A stretch of DNA of 64,000 nucleotides, from assembly GCF_029222965.1 (NCBI RefSeq), contig NZ_JARHUD010000002.1, forward strand, positions 248,001 through 312,000, in the 5' to 3' direction. How positions within the stretch are numbered: position 1 is the first letter of the stretch; each line of letters starts with the position of its first letter. The DNA comes from Aquibaculum arenosum (GTDB lineage Bacteria > Pseudomonadota > Alphaproteobacteria > Kiloniellales > DSM-21159). Position numbers and translations under genes: made by a program. Positions 25,638 to 35,772 of this stretch are shown here, in pieces. The notes beneath the pieces are model-generated. The model did not search any database, was not told where the DNA came from, and was given only the letters and a program-made list of their open reading frames with translations.

Positions 25638-27239
25638 TCAGCCCTTCGGTGCCTCAACGCCGGCATTGTGCAGCTTCCAGCTCAGCGCGTCGTAGAGGGC
25701 GTTGAAGGAGGCATCAATGATGTTGGGCGACACACCGACCGTGGTCCAGCGCTCCCGATCGACGCCACTTTCGATCATCACCCGCGTGACCGCCTCAGTG
25801 CCGTCCTGTGGCGTCAGAATGCGCACCTTGTAGTCCAGCAGGCGCACCCGTTCGAGCACCGGATAGCGTGGGATCAAGGCCTTGCGCACGGCCTTGTCCA
25901 GCGCATCCACTGGCCCGTTGCCATTGGCCACGGTCATGAGCTGGTCCGAGCCAATCGTCAGCGTCACCGTGGCTTCCGATTCCGTGACCAGCTCTCCTCG
26001 GGCGTTCCAACGTCGATCGTCCATCACTCGAAAACGATTGAGAGAGAAGTAGTCCGGCACCTGGTCCAGCAGCCGCCGCGCCATCAACTCGAAGGACGCC
26101 TCGGCACCGTCGTAGGCATAGCCCTCGTACTCGCGACGCTTCACCTCCTCGATCAGGCGACCGACCTTTGGGTCCTTCGGGTCAACCTCCACCCCCACTT
26201 CCTGCAGGCGGGTGAGAACGTTGGCGCGCCCTGCCTGATCCGACACCACCACATGCCGGCGATTGCCCACCGTTTCCGGTGGCACGTGCTCATAGGTGCG
26301 CGGATCCTTGGCGACGGCCGAAACATGCAGACCACCTTTATGAGCGAAGGCGCTTTCACCGACATAGGGTGCGCCGCGCGTGGGGGTGCGATTCAAGCGC
26401 TCATCCAGCAGGCGCGACGTGGGCGTCAATAGTCGCAACCGCTCGGCATCGATGCCGCAGTCCCAGGTGGTCTTCAGGGCCAGAGAACCAACCAGGGAAA
26501 TCAGATTGGCATTGCCGCAGCGCTCGCCCAGACCATTGAGGGTGCCTTGGATCTGGCGTGCGCCGGCAGCGACCGCGGCAAGCGAATTGGCCACCGCGTT
26601 GCCGGTATCGTCGTGCGCGTGGATACCGATACGTACTTCAGGCAGGGTCTCGCGCACTTCGGCGACGATGGCGCGCACATCATCCGGTAGGGTGCCGCCG
26701 TTGGTGTCGCAGAGTACCAGCCAGGCAGCACCGGCCTCCGATGCCGCGCGCAGGCAGGCCAGGGCGAAGGCCTTGTTGGCCTTGAAGCCATCGAAGAAGT
26801 GCTCGGCATCGAACATCACTTCGCGCTTGCTGCGTCCAAGCTGCGCGATGGAGTCCGCGATCATGGCGAGGTTCTCCTCGTGGGAGATCTCCAGCGCCAG
26901 ATCGACATGAAAATCCCAGGTCTTGCCAACGATGCAGGCCACTGGCGCCTTGGCGTTCACCAGCCCGGACAGGCCGGGATCGTTCTCAGCAGAACGTCCC
27001 GGCCGCCGTGTCATGCCAAAAGCCACCAGACTGGCTGCCTTCAGCTCGGGCGGCTCGGCAAAAAAGGCGTCATCGGTAGGGTTTGCACCTGGCCAGCCAC
27101 CCTCGATGTAGCTCACCCCCAAGCGATCCAAGGCCTCGGCAATGGCCGTCTTGTCGGAGACAGTAAAGTCGACCCCTTGAGTTTGGGCGCCATCGCGCAG
27201 GGTTGAATCGAAGAGGTGAATGCGGCGGTCGTCGCTCAT
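25638..27239 (-). CDS. cimA: (R)-citramalate synthase
   Basis: Condenses acetyl-CoA and pyruvate to citramalate, a threonine-independent entry to isoleucine. 533 residues from ATG 27239, longer than 2-isopropylmalate synthase cores and typical of the CimA group (DRE-TIM type). Motifs: IHLFDSTLRDGAQTQGVDFT (catalytic Arg-Asp), YIEGGWPGANPTD, DAEHFFDGFKAN, GIHAHDDTGNAVANSLAAVA (metal HxH type) and GTLNGLGERCGNANLISLVG. The C-terminal third carries the LeuA allosteric domain. The ribosome site is weak. leuA would be the main alternative, but the GWPGANPTD segment favours cimA. Confidence 0.9.
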   Translation of the reverse strand: MSDDRRIHLFDSTLRDGAQTQGVDFTVSDKTAIAEALDRLGVSYIEGGWPGANPTDDAFFAEPPELKAASLVAFGMTRRPGRSAENDPGLSGLVNAKAPVACIVGKTWDFHVDLALEISHEENLAMIADSIAQLGRSKREVMFDAEHFFDGFKANKAFALACLRAASEAGAAWLVLCDTNGGTLPDDVRAIVAEVRETLPEVRIGIHAHDDTGNAVANSLAAVAAGARQIQGTLNGLGERCGNANLISLVGSLALKTTWDCGIDAERLRLLTPTSRLLDERLNRTPTRGAPYVGESAFAHKGGLHVSAVAKDPRTYEHVPPETVGNRRHVVVSDQAGRANVLTRLQEVGVEVDPKDPKVGRLIEEVKRREYEGYAYDGAEASFELMARRLLDQVPDYFSLNRFRVMDDRRWNARGELVTESEATVTLTIGSDQLMTVANGNGPVDALDKAVRKALIPRYPVLERVRLLDYKVRILTPQDGTEAVTRVMIESGVDRERWTTVGVSPNIIDASFNALYDALSWKLHNAGVEAPKG

Positions 27240-27459
27240 TGGGGTTGAGGCTTTCAAGCGTTTTGCTAGAGAAAACCCATAGGGCATAGGCTCAGCGCAG
27301 CGTCAACCGCCAGCCAAGGCAGCCACCCACACAACTTGCACGCCGATGGGCCCGCCCATAAGCTTTGCCGGTCCTTGGCTATGGTCGAGGCTCCCTTGCT
27401 GGGTCACGTCTGGACACGGCCTGCATCCTTCCGCTTTTCCACCCCCCTGAGGCTGATCC

Positions 27460-28389
27460 GTGACCCGCCCAAGTGAGACTCGTCCGCGCCGCCCCCTGCC
27501 CATCCAGGGTCCGCTGTTGCTTGCGGCAGCCGTCCTGCTTTGGGGCACTGCGGGGGTTGCTTCAAAGGCGGTCAACGGCATCGAGCCAGTGAGCCCGGTA
27601 TCGATTGTCTTCTATCGCCTGCTGTTCTGCCTGCCCCTGCTGCTCGTCTATGGCTGGACGCGCTACGGTGCACGCCTCTTGGCTGTCCGCCGTGAACATT
27701 GGCTGGCTGTCTTCGTCCTGGCTTTGACCACCGCATGCTATCAGGTCTTCTATTTTGCCGCGGTGCAGGAGGCCGGGGTCACCCTGGCCACCTTCGTCTC
27801 GTTGGGCGGCGCCCCCTTTCTCGTCGCTCTGCTGGCCGCGCTTGTGCTCAAGGAACGCCCGAGCCGGGGCGTCTTGATCGCGCTCCTCCTGGCTGTACCA
27901 GGAGCCTTGTTGCTCGTGGGCCTCCCCCGCCAGGAACTGGCCGATGGCGACCCGCTCCTGGGGACCCTGCTCGCCAGCTGTGCTGCCTTCAGCTATGCCG
28001 CTTTCGCGCTGCAGAGCCGGGTGGTGGCAAACTCCTATGACCCCGTCCAGCTTGTCCTGCTGGCCTTTGGCGGCGCGCTGATTCTGGTGCTGCCGCTCGC
28101 CTTGCATCAGGGGCTGGCCGTGCCATCGAGTCTGGCTGCCTGGGGCCTGCTGATCTATATCGGCTTGCTGCCGACTGCCGCTGCCTACCTGCTCTTCTTT
28201 GCGGGGCTTCGGGAAGCCAGCGCCACGCTTGCCGGATTGCTGACGGTGCTGGAGCCTCTGGCTGCCGCAGTGCTGGCTTGGTTGCTGTTTGGCGAGCGCC
28301 TTGGTCTCGCCGGCCTGCTGGGCGCCGGCCTCATCCTGCTGGCCCTGGTGATCTCATCGCTGGGTGGACGGCGGTCCCGGACTGCATAA
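27460..28389 (+). CDS. DMT-superfamily EamA transporter
   Basis: 309 residues with ten membrane segments in two EamA halves (about 15-145 and 165-300). [20 protein letters not shown] opens the first half and [20 protein letters not shown] the second. These carriers export metabolites or amino acids; the substrate cannot be told. GTG 27460 gives [11 protein letters not shown], a basic cytoplasmic start. It is divergent from cimA across 220 bp and is followed by queA after 41 bases. Confidence 0.84.
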   Translation: MTRPSETRPRRPLPIQGPLLLAAAVLLWGTAGVASKAVNGIEPVSPVSIVFYRLLFCLPLLLVYGWTRYGARLLAVRREHWLAVFVLALTTACYQVFYFAAVQEAGVTLATFVSLGGAPFLVALLAALVLKERPSRGVLIALLLAVPGALLLVGLPRQELADGDPLLGTLLASCAAFSYAAFALQSRVVANSYDPVQLVLLAFGGALILVLPLALHQGLAVPSSLAAWGLLIYIGLLPTAAAYLLFFAGLREASATLAGLLTVLEPLAAAVLAWLLFGERLGLAGLLGAGLILLALVISSLGGRRSRTA

Positions 28390-28430
28390 GCGCTTTCGGC
28401 GCCCTGGTCGCGGTGCTAACCAATGCTGCC

Positions 28431-29468
28431 ATGAGGCTCTCCGACTTCGATTTCCATCTCCCGCGCGAAGCGATCGCGCAACGGCCGGTGACACCGCGCG
28501 ATGCGGCCCGGGTGCTGCATCTGCCCGCGCAAGGCGCACCACAGGATCTGGGCGTGCGCGACCTGCCCCGGCTGCTGCGTCCGGGCGATGTCGCCGTCTT
28601 CAATGATACCCGGGTGATCCCGGCCCGTCTGCGCGGAAAACGCGGCACGGCGTCGGTCGAGGTGACACTGCACAAGCGCGAGACGGCCGAGCGCTGGCGT
28701 GCCTTCGCCCGGCCGGCCCGCAAGCTGCAACACGGCAACCGCATCGACTTTGCCGAAGACTTCTCGGCAGAGGTTGTCGAGCGCGGAGAGGGTGGCGACG
28801 TGCTCCTGCAGTTCGATCGGGGCGGCGCTGCCTTGATGGAAGCGCTGGATCGGCACGGGGAACTGCCACTTCCCCCCTATATTCAACGTGCCGGCGGCGC
28901 CGATACCCTGGACCTGGAAACCTATCAGACCGTCTATGCCCGCATCGCCGGCGCGGTGGCGGCGCCGACCGCCGGGCTGCATTTCACACCGGAACTGCTG
29001 CAGGCGCTCGACGAGCGCGGCGTCCAACGCGTCAACGCAACCCTTCATGTGGGCGCCGGCACCTTCCTGCCGGTCAAGGACGAGGATGTGAGCCAGCATC
29101 GCATGCATGCCGAATGGGGCAGCCTTTCGGCTGAGGCAGCTGCGAAGATCGAAGCGGCCAAAACCGCTGGCGGACGCGTTGTGGCCATCGGCACCACGGC
29201 GCTGCGCCTGCTGGAAAGCGCCGCCGACGACAGCGGGCACATTGGTGCCTTTGAAGGGGAGACCGACATCTTCATCCTGCCGGGATACCGTTTCAAGCTG
29301 GTCGATCTGCTGATGACGAATTTCCACCTGCCAAAATCGACCCTCTTCATGCTGGTCTGCGCCTTCGCCGGGCAGGAGCGCATGCGCGCCGCCTACGAGC
29401 ACGCCGTGAACGAGGGATATCGCTTTTTCTCCTTCGGCGATGCCTCACTGCTGGAGCGGCACGCGTGA
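28431..29468 (+). CDS. queA: S-adenosylmethionine:tRNA ribosyltransferase-isomerase
   Basis: Makes epoxyqueuosine in tRNA by moving the ribosyl unit of SAM onto preQ1. 345 residues, normal for QueA. Landmarks: [101 protein letters not shown] and [20 protein letters not shown] 28431 gives the conserved N-terminus; the frame back to 28278 lies in the upstream gene. The end overlaps the tgt start by four bases. Confidence 0.96.
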   Translation: MRLSDFDFHLPREAIAQRPVTPRDAARVLHLPAQGAPQDLGVRDLPRLLRPGDVAVFNDTRVIPARLRGKRGTASVEVTLHKRETAERWRAFARPARKLQHGNRIDFAEDFSAEVVERGEGGDVLLQFDRGGAALMEALDRHGELPLPPYIQRAGGADTLDLETYQTVYARIAGAVAAPTAGLHFTPELLQALDERGVQRVNATLHVGAGTFLPVKDEDVSQHRMHAEWGSLSAEAAAKIEAAKTAGGRVVAIGTTALRLLESAADDSGHIGAFEGETDIFILPGYRFKLVDLLMTNFHLPKSTLFMLVCAFAGQERMRAAYEHAVNEGYRFFSFGDASLLERHA

Positions 29469-30595
29469 GCCTGGATTTCGAACTTCTCGGCCAGGATGGC
29501 GCGGCACGCCGCGGTCGCCTGCACACGGCCCACGGCACTATCGACACCCCCGCCTTCATGCCCGTCGGGACCGTGGGGACGGTGAAGGGTTTGATGCCCG
29601 AGCAGGTTGCAGCCAGCGGTGCGCAGGTCCTGCTGGGCAACACCTACCACCTGATGCTGCGCCCCGGTGCTGAGCGGGTGGCGCGGCTGGGCGGCCTGCA
29701 CCGCTTCATGGGCTGGGATCGGCCCATCTTGACCGATAGCGGCGGCTTTCAGGTCATGAGCCTGGCCAAGCTGCGCAGCATCGACGAGCGCGGTGTAGAA
29801 TTCAAATCTCACCTGGACGGCAGCACACACGACCTGACGCCCGAGCGATCGGTGGAAATCCAGGACCTGCTGGACTCCAACATCACCATGCAGCTCGACG
29901 AATGCATCGGCTACCCCGCGCCCGCAGGCGAGGCCGAGCGGGCCATGCAGCTTTCGCTGCGCTGGGCGGAGCGCTGCCGACAGGCTTTCCGCGACCGCGC
30001 CGGCTACGGCCTCTTCGGCATCGTGCAGGGCAGCGTCGACGAGACCCTGCGGCAGCAATCGGCCGAGGGCCTGACCGCCATCGGCTTCGACGGTTACGCC
30101 ATCGGCGGTCTTGCCGTCGGCGAGCCGCAGGCGACCATGCTCAAGGTGCTGAACTTCACCCTGCCCGCGCTGCCATCCGACAAGCCGCGTTATCTCATGG
30201 GTGTGGGCACGCCGGACGATCTGGTGAAGGCGGTGCTGGAAGGCGTCGACATGTTCGACTGCGTCATGCCGACACGCAGCGGCCGCACCGCCCGCGGCTA
30301 CACCCGGCGCGGCGTCATCAACATGCGCAACGCCCGCCACCGGGACGATCCGCGCCCCATTGATCCCGGCTGCGCCTGCCCGGCCTGCGGGACCTGGTCA
30401 CGTGCCTACGTTCACCATCTTTTCCGTGCCGAGGAAATGCTGGGCCCAATCCTGCTGACGCTGCATAATCTCTATTATTATCAAGAAGTGATGGCCGGAC
30501 TGCGCCGGGCCATCGAGATAGGAGGGGTGCAGGATTTCGCGGCCCGCTTCTTTGAGGAACAGGCGCAGGGCGACATCCCGCCTCACGAAAGCTGA
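29465..30595 (+). CDS. tgt: tRNA-guanine transglycosylase
   Basis: Swaps G34 of certain tRNAs for preQ1. 376 residues. Motifs: [20 protein letters not shown] (active-site Asp in TDSGGFQ), [54 protein letters not shown] (nucleophilic Asp in FDCVMPTR) and the zinc site [21 protein letters not shown] 29465 overlaps the queA stop. It lies in the order queA-tgt-queG, so three of the four late queuosine steps are encoded together; the preQ1-making genes are not in the window. Confidence 0.97.
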   Translation: MSLDFELLGQDGAARRGRLHTAHGTIDTPAFMPVGTVGTVKGLMPEQVAASGAQVLLGNTYHLMLRPGAERVARLGGLHRFMGWDRPILTDSGGFQVMSLAKLRSIDERGVEFKSHLDGSTHDLTPERSVEIQDLLDSNITMQLDECIGYPAPAGEAERAMQLSLRWAERCRQAFRDRAGYGLFGIVQGSVDETLRQQSAEGLTAIGFDGYAIGGLAVGEPQATMLKVLNFTLPALPSDKPRYLMGVGTPDDLVKAVLEGVDMFDCVMPTRSGRTARGYTRRGVINMRNARHRDDPRPIDPGCACPACGTWSRAYVHHLFRAEEMLGPILLTLHNLYYYQEVMAGLRRAIEIGGVQDFAARFFEEQAQGDIPPHES

Positions 30596-30601
30596 AGCGC
30601 C

Positions 30602-31711
30602 ATGACCGATGCCAAGGCAGAGATCCGCGACAAGGCTCTGGACCTGGGCTTCGATGCGGTCGGCTTCGCGGCAGCAGACTTGGGTGACCAGGCGCGCGAC
30701 CGGCTCGCCGACTGGCTGGCGCAGGGCCGTCACGGTGACATGGGCTGGATGGCCGACACCTTCGAACGTCGGGCGCACCCCCAATCGCTCTGGCCCAAGG
30801 CACGCAGCGTCGTGGTGCTGGGTCTCGAGTACGGGCCCGCTTTAAACCCGCTGGCCCTGCTGAGCCATAGCGAGCGCGGCAACATCTCCATCTACGCCCG
30901 CAACCGCGACTATCACGACACGGTGAAAAAGCGTCTCAAGGCCCTGGCCCGCTGGATGCATGAGCACTACAGCGAGGAGGTCAAGGTCTTCGTCGACACC
31001 GCGCCCGTCATGGAGAAGCCACTCGCCCAGGCCGCCGGTCTGGGCTGGCAGGGCAAACACAGCAACCTGCTGTCCCGCCAACACGGCAACTGGTTCTTCC
31101 TGGGCGAGGTCTTCACGACCCTCCCACTGGAACCCGACGCACCCGAAAAAGAGCATTGCGGGTCCTGCACCGCCTGCCTCGACGCCTGCCCCACCGGCGC
31201 CTTTCCGGCGCCCTATCAGGTCGATGCCCGGCGCTGCATCTCCTACCTCACGATCGAACATAAGGGCCCAATCCCGCGCGAACTGCGGCCCCTGATGGGC
31301 AATCGCATCTATGGCTGCGACGACTGCCTGGCCGTCTGCCCCTGGAACAAGTTCGCTCAGGTCGCGCGTGAAGCGGATTTCCTTCCCCGGGTCGAGCTGA
31401 CCGCGCCGCGGCTCGCGGACTTGGCCGCGCTGGACGACGCCAGCTTCCGCGCGCTCTTCTCCGGCAGTCCGGTCAAGCGGATCGGTGTAGCGCGCTTCCT
31501 GCGCAACGTGCTGATCGCAATCGGCAACAGCGGCGCGCCCGGCCTGCTGCCGACGGTTCGGGCACGCCTGAACCACGAGTCTGCGCTGGTGCGCGGCGCT
31601 GCGGTCTGGGCTCTCCGACGCTTGGCAGCGGAAGACACCGTGTCGCAAGCACGTGCCCGCTGCCTGCCGGACGAAGAAGACCCTCAAGTGATCGAGGAAT
31701 GGACAGCGTGA
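30602..31711 (+). CDS. queG: Epoxyqueuosine reductase
   Basis: Cobalamin- and [4Fe-4S]-dependent enzyme that finishes queuosine in tRNA. 369 residues. Cluster motifs [16 protein letters not shown] (C-x2-C-x2-C-x3-CP) and [13 protein letters not shown] are both present, together with [30 protein letters not shown] and an [19 protein letters not shown]-like C-terminal helix pair. The start ATG 30602 is six bases after the tgt stop. The frame overlaps the following DUF1491 gene by 13 bases. Confidence 0.95.
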   Translation: MTDAKAEIRDKALDLGFDAVGFAAADLGDQARDRLADWLAQGRHGDMGWMADTFERRAHPQSLWPKARSVVVLGLEYGPALNPLALLSHSERGNISIYARNRDYHDTVKKRLKALARWMHEHYSEEVKVFVDTAPVMEKPLAQAAGLGWQGKHSNLLSRQHGNWFFLGEVFTTLPLEPDAPEKEHCGSCTACLDACPTGAFPAPYQVDARRCISYLTIEHKGPIPRELRPLMGNRIYGCDDCLAVCPWNKFAQVAREADFLPRVELTAPRLADLAALDDASFRALFSGSPVKRIGVARFLRNVLIAIGNSGAPGLLPTVRARLNHESALVRGAAVWALRRLAAEDTVSQARARCLPDEEDPQVIEEWTA

Positions 31712-32055
31712 GCTGGGACGAGGAGCGCATTGCCAGCCACGTCTGGATCATGGCCGGCATCCGCAGCAGCAACCAGCGGGGCATCCCGGCCATGCTGCGT
31801 CATCGGGGCGAAGCCATGAGCGGCCTGCTGCTGCTCAAGATTGCGCTCCTCGACGGCACCGCCCGCGCCTATACGCAGCAGCGCGACCTGGACGGTCGCC
31901 TGGGCTGGATGGGTGTGCCGCGGGACGAGGCTCTGCCGGAGCCGGAGATCGAGGCCTACCTCGAACGCACCCTGGCGCGCGATCCAGATCTATGGCTGGT
32001 CGAGGTGGAAGATCCGCAGGGCCGCAATCCCTTCGCAGAGACAGCGTTGGGCTGA
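31699..32055 (+). CDS. DUF1491 family protein
   Basis: 118 residues, soluble. [20 protein letters not shown], then [40 protein letters not shown] and [19 protein letters not shown] identify DUF1491, a family of unknown function found mainly in alphaproteobacteria. It overlaps the end of queG by 13 bases in another frame, so it is translationally linked to the queuosine operon. Its stop abuts that of the convergent gene at 32056. Confidence 0.82.
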   Translation: MDSVSWDEERIASHVWIMAGIRSSNQRGIPAMLRHRGEAMSGLLLLKIALLDGTARAYTQQRDLDGRLGWMGVPRDEALPEPEIEAYLERTLARDPDLWLVEVEDPQGRNPFAETALG

Positions 32056-32946
32056 CTAGTCGGACCGCAGCCCCTTGGCCAGCATTGCGATGTGGTCCGG
32101 TCCGATGCCACAGCAGCCGCCAACTATCGACGCACCCGCCGCCACCCAGCGCCGCGCCCAGTCCAAGTAGGCCGGCGGATCGACCTCCTTGCGGAAAGGT
32201 GACAAGCCTTCGTTGGCGATTGCATCCTCCTCCTGGGGCGGGAAGGCATTGGCATAGACCCCCACTGCGAGCCCGGGCCGCGTCTGCTTGGCCGTGCGCA
32301 CCGCGCTTTCCATCACTTCGGGTTGGCTGCAGTTGAACAGCAGGGCCTCCGCCCCCAACGCCTCGGCCTTGACCGCAGCATCGGCGACCGTTTCGCCGGA
32401 ACGCAGCACGGCCTCCCCCTCAATCAGGCGGTCCTTCAGGGTGAAGGAGATCCAGAAGGGTCGCGGATCATCGCCCAACGCGGCACGCGCGCCCTCGGCT
32501 TCCTGCAGGGCGCTCTGGGTCTCGGCCAGCCAGACATCCGCGTAGGGGGCCAGACCCGCAATCAGTTCCCCCCAGACCTCCGCCGCGTCCTCCGGCTGGA
32601 ACAGGTCCGGCCGGTAGGAGCCGCAAGGCGGCGGCAGTGAGCCCGCCACCAGCACCGCCTTGCCGCTGTCGCGAACGGCTTCCCGCGCCAAGCGGCCAGC
32701 GAGATCCGCCAGTTCACGCCCCTGGCGGTGACAGCGCTCCTCGCCGATATGATAGGGCACGAGCGCGTAGGAGTTGGTGGTGATCACCTCTGCGCCGGCA
32801 GCGATGAAGGCCGCATGGGTTTCGCGCACCGTATGAGGCGCCTCCATCAATGCCAGCGCCGACCATTCCGGCTGCCGGAAGGGCGCCCCACGCCGCTGCA
32901 ACTCACCGCCCATCCCGCCATCGAGTATCCGCGTCGCTTGTGTCAT
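32056..32946 (-). CDS. Homocysteine S-methyltransferase family protein
   Basis: 296 residues, TIM-barrel zinc enzyme. RILDGGMGGELQRRGAPFR opens it; the zinc Cys are in LLFNCSQPEVM and the GGCCGIGPDHI pair. These three Cys are diagnostic of the Hcy-methyltransferase (MmuM/BHMT) family. The methyl donor (S-methylmethionine, betaine or other) cannot be told. AAGGAG precedes ATG 32946. It follows the FAD oxidoreductase by 51 bases and is probably co-transcribed with it. Confidence 0.85.
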   Translation of the reverse strand: MTQATRILDGGMGGELQRRGAPFRQPEWSALALMEAPHTVRETHAAFIAAGAEVITTNSYALVPYHIGEERCHRQGRELADLAGRLAREAVRDSGKAVLVAGSLPPPCGSYRPDLFQPEDAAEVWGELIAGLAPYADVWLAETQSALQEAEGARAALGDDPRPFWISFTLKDRLIEGEAVLRSGETVADAAVKAEALGAEALLFNCSQPEVMESAVRTAKQTRPGLAVGVYANAFPPQEEDAIANEGLSPFRKEVDPPAYLDWARRWVAAGASIVGGCCGIGPDHIAMLAKGLRSD

Positions 32947-32997
32947 GACCTTAACTCCTTGGCGTCACTGCTGCCGACATTCGGCCCTTCGCCACCC

Positions 32998-34284
32998 TCA
33001 AGGCAAGAGATCCTGCAGCCGGAACCAGAGCATGGCGAGTACCAAACTCGGGGTGCGAAGCAGCGGGCCGCCGGGGAAGGAACTGTGTGGGAGGCGGGCG
33101 AAGAGGTCGTAGCGTTCTGCCTGCCCCGCGATCGCTTCAGCCAGCACCCGGCCGGCGATGCCGGTGAGCGCAACACCCTGGCCGGAGAAGCCTTGAGCAA
33201 AATAGAGGTTCGGCGTGAGGCGGCCAAGCTCCGGCGTGCGCTCGCGGGAGATGCCGACGAAACCACCCCAGGCGCTGTCGATCTGCACGTCTGAGAGCTG
33301 CGGAAAAACCTTGAGCATCGCCCGGCGCATGGAGCTGCGCAGGTTGGTAGGCTCAAGCTTGGAATAGCTGACCCGGCCGCCGAACAGCAGTCGCTGGTCT
33401 TCTGAACGACGGAAATAGTCCAGAACGAACTTGAGGTCGGCGACGGCGTGATTGTGCGGCAGCAGTGCCCGAGCCCGCTCCTCGCCAAGGGGGGGCGTGG
33501 CGCCGATATAGGTGCCGACGGGCATGATCGTGCTCCGCAGTTCCGGCAGTAGGCCACCCAGATAGGCATTGCCGGCAGCAACAGCGAAGTTCGCGCGCAC
33601 CTGGCCCGTTGCGGTGCGCACCACGATCGGCTCGCCGCGCTCCACCGCAACGGCCGCGCTGTCTTCGAAGATACGTACGCCCAGACTTTCTGCACCACGG
33701 GCGAGGCCGGCGCAGTAGTTCAACGGATGCAGGTGCCCGGCGCCGTGATCAACCAGGCCACTGGAGTAGCGTGGCGAGTCCACCAGTTGGCGCATGGCCG
33801 CGGCATCGCGAATCACTTCCAGTTTCTCGTAGCCGTAGTCGCGCGCTGCGCTCTCGGCCCATTCCTCGCATTCACGCAGTTCGCGCGGCCGGTTTGCGGC
33901 CAGCAGATAGCCCCAGGTGAGTGAACAATCGATCTCGAAGCGCTCGATCCGCGCCCTGAGGACATCCTTCGACTCCTCAGCCAGATCAAAGAGCCGCTTG
34001 GCATCTGCCTGGCCCAACCATCCGGCGATCTTGTCCATGCCGGAGGCATAGGCCGTGCAAACCTGCCCACCATTGCGCCCCGAGGCCCCCCAGCCGACCC
34101 GCTGTGCTTCCAACACCACGACCGAGTAGCCACGATCAGCCAGTTCGATGGCCGTATGCAATCCGGTGTAACCGGCGCCGATAACGCAGACATCGGCCTC
34201 GATGGCCTCATTCAGGCGCGGACGATTGCAGGGGTCGTTGAGGGTTTGAGCGTACCAGGATGCGATGTGAGCCGGATCGGACAT
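32998..34284 (-). CDS. FAD-dependent amino-group oxidoreductase (PuuB/DadA-like)
   Basis: 428 residues. Rossmann FAD site DVCVIGAGYTGLHTAIELAD, followed by VVVLEAQRVGWGASGRNGGQ, the motif shared by gamma-glutamylputrescine oxidase and related DAO enzymes. The C-terminus has WGGFVGISRERTPELGRLTP and YFAQGFSGQGVALTGIAGRV. It is divergent from a glutamine-synthetase-like gene, a pairing typical of gamma-glutamylated polyamine (Puu) breakdown, where PuuA adds glutamate and PuuB oxidises the amine. Function on putrescine is inferred from this context, not proved. Confidence 0.8.
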   Translation of the reverse strand: MSDPAHIASWYAQTLNDPCNRPRLNEAIEADVCVIGAGYTGLHTAIELADRGYSVVVLEAQRVGWGASGRNGGQVCTAYASGMDKIAGWLGQADAKRLFDLAEESKDVLRARIERFEIDCSLTWGYLLAANRPRELRECEEWAESAARDYGYEKLEVIRDAAAMRQLVDSPRYSSGLVDHGAGHLHPLNYCAGLARGAESLGVRIFEDSAAVAVERGEPIVVRTATGQVRANFAVAAGNAYLGGLLPELRSTIMPVGTYIGATPPLGEERARALLPHNHAVADLKFVLDYFRRSEDQRLLFGGRVSYSKLEPTNLRSSMRRAMLKVFPQLSDVQIDSAWGGFVGISRERTPELGRLTPNLYFAQGFSGQGVALTGIAGRVLAEAIAGQAERYDLFARLPHSSFPGGPLLRTPSLVLAMLWFRLQDLLP

Positions 34285-34406
34285 GAGGCCTCGTGTGAGG
34301 AGGTGAACTGAAGAATAGGCGGGCGGCGCCTCGCTTGTCAGCCAAGCAGGGCGGTGCTAGCTCTGCCGACGCGGCCGCATCGGGCCGAGTCACCAGAGCA
34401 AGAAAA

Positions 34407-35750
34407 ATGTCCGTGATCGAAGAATTTCTCAAGGAGCACCGGATCGAAGAGGTGGAATGCTTGGTTCCGGACATGGCGGGAATTGCCCGGGGCAAGATCC
34501 TGCCGGCTCAGAAATTCGTACAGGGCATGCGCAACAACGGCCTTCGGATTCCGGAGGCCATTTTTGTTCAGACCGTCACTGGCAGCTACCCGCCGAGCGA
34601 TGCCGGGGTCATCAACGCGGCCACCTCCGACGTCTATCTGGTACCGGATGCCGAGACAATCCGCCTGGTTCCCTGGTACCCCGAACCCACGGCACAGGTC
34701 ATCTGCGATCCCTACTACTTTGACGGCACGCCTGTTCCCTTCGCTGCGAGGCATGTGCTCAAACGCGTGGCGGAGCTGTTTCGGGCCCGGAAGTGGACGC
34801 CGCTGGTCGCGGTGGAACTGGAGTTCTACCTCGTCGAGCGTAACGACGATCCCGACTATCCCCTGCGTCCGCCCGTCGGCCGCTCCGGCCGGCGCGAGAC
34901 CAGCCGTCAGGCCTACGGGGTCGATGCCGTCAACGAGTTCGACCCGATGTTCGAGGAAATTTACGACTTCTGTGAAGCCTCGCGCATCGACATCGACACC
35001 CTGACCCACGAGGCCGGGGCCGCCCAGATGGAGATGAACTTCAATCACGGCGAGGCTCTCGAGCAGGCCGACGAGGCTTTCCTTTTCAAGCGCACGGTGC
35101 GCGAGGCCGGATTGCGCCACAAGCTTTTCGCCACCTTCATGTCCAAGCCGATGCAGGGTGAGCCTGGCAGTTCCATGCATATCCACCAGTCGGTGGTGGA
35201 CGAAACGGGGCGCAACATCTTCTCCAACCGCAACGGCCGCGACAGCCGCGCCTTCCAGGCTTACATCGCCGGGCTGCAAAAGCACCTGCCGGCTGTCATG
35301 CCGCTCTTCGCGCCAAACGTGAACTCCTACCGCCGGCTGATGCCCGACACCGATGCCCCGATCAATACCCACTGGGGCTATGACAACCGCACCGTTGGCC
35401 TGCGTGTGCCCCACTCGGATCGCGCCTCGCGACGCGTGGAAAACCGCGTTCCCGGCGCCGACGCCAATCCCTACCTGGCCATCGCCGGCTCGCTTGCCTG
35501 CGGCTACATCGGCATGACGCAGAACATGAAGCCGCGCCCGCCGATCGAGGGCAGTGCCTATCGTCTGGCGCACACCCTGCCACGCACGCTCTACGATGCC
35601 TTAAACCGCTTCTCCTCCTCCCGGCCCTTGAAGAATGTGCTGGGTGAGAGCTTCATCGATGCGGTCTGGGCGGTGAAACAGTCCGAACTCGATGCCTATC
35701 AGCAGGTGATCTCCTCCTGGGAGCGCGAGCACCTGTTGCTCAACGTGTAG
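34407..35750 (+). CDS. Glutamine-synthetase-family enzyme, probable gamma-glutamylpolyamine synthetase
   Basis: 447 residues, type I GS fold but without the adenylylation loop of true GlnA. MSVIEEFLKEHRIEEVECLV leads into the beta-grasp domain. Catalytic-domain motifs: VAVELEFYLVERND, HEAGAAQMEMNFNH, FMSKPMQGEPGSSMHIHQS (GS His motif), NTHWGYDNRTVGLRVPHS and VENRVPGADANPYLAIAGSL. These match the PuuA/GlnA-like gamma-glutamyl-amine ligases. The oxidase divergent at 32998 and an aldo/keto reductase directly after it support polyamine use. It is unlikely to be the main ammonia-assimilating GS. Confidence 0.83.
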   Translation: MSVIEEFLKEHRIEEVECLVPDMAGIARGKILPAQKFVQGMRNNGLRIPEAIFVQTVTGSYPPSDAGVINAATSDVYLVPDAETIRLVPWYPEPTAQVICDPYYFDGTPVPFAARHVLKRVAELFRARKWTPLVAVELEFYLVERNDDPDYPLRPPVGRSGRRETSRQAYGVDAVNEFDPMFEEIYDFCEASRIDIDTLTHEAGAAQMEMNFNHGEALEQADEAFLFKRTVREAGLRHKLFATFMSKPMQGEPGSSMHIHQSVVDETGRNIFSNRNGRDSRAFQAYIAGLQKHLPAVMPLFAPNVNSYRRLMPDTDAPINTHWGYDNRTVGLRVPHSDRASRRVENRVPGADANPYLAIAGSLACGYIGMTQNMKPRPPIEGSAYRLAHTLPRTLYDALNRFSSSRPLKNVLGESFIDAVWAVKQSELDAYQQVISSWEREHLLLNV

Positions 35751-35772
35751 ATTGCCTCAACGGGAGAGCGAC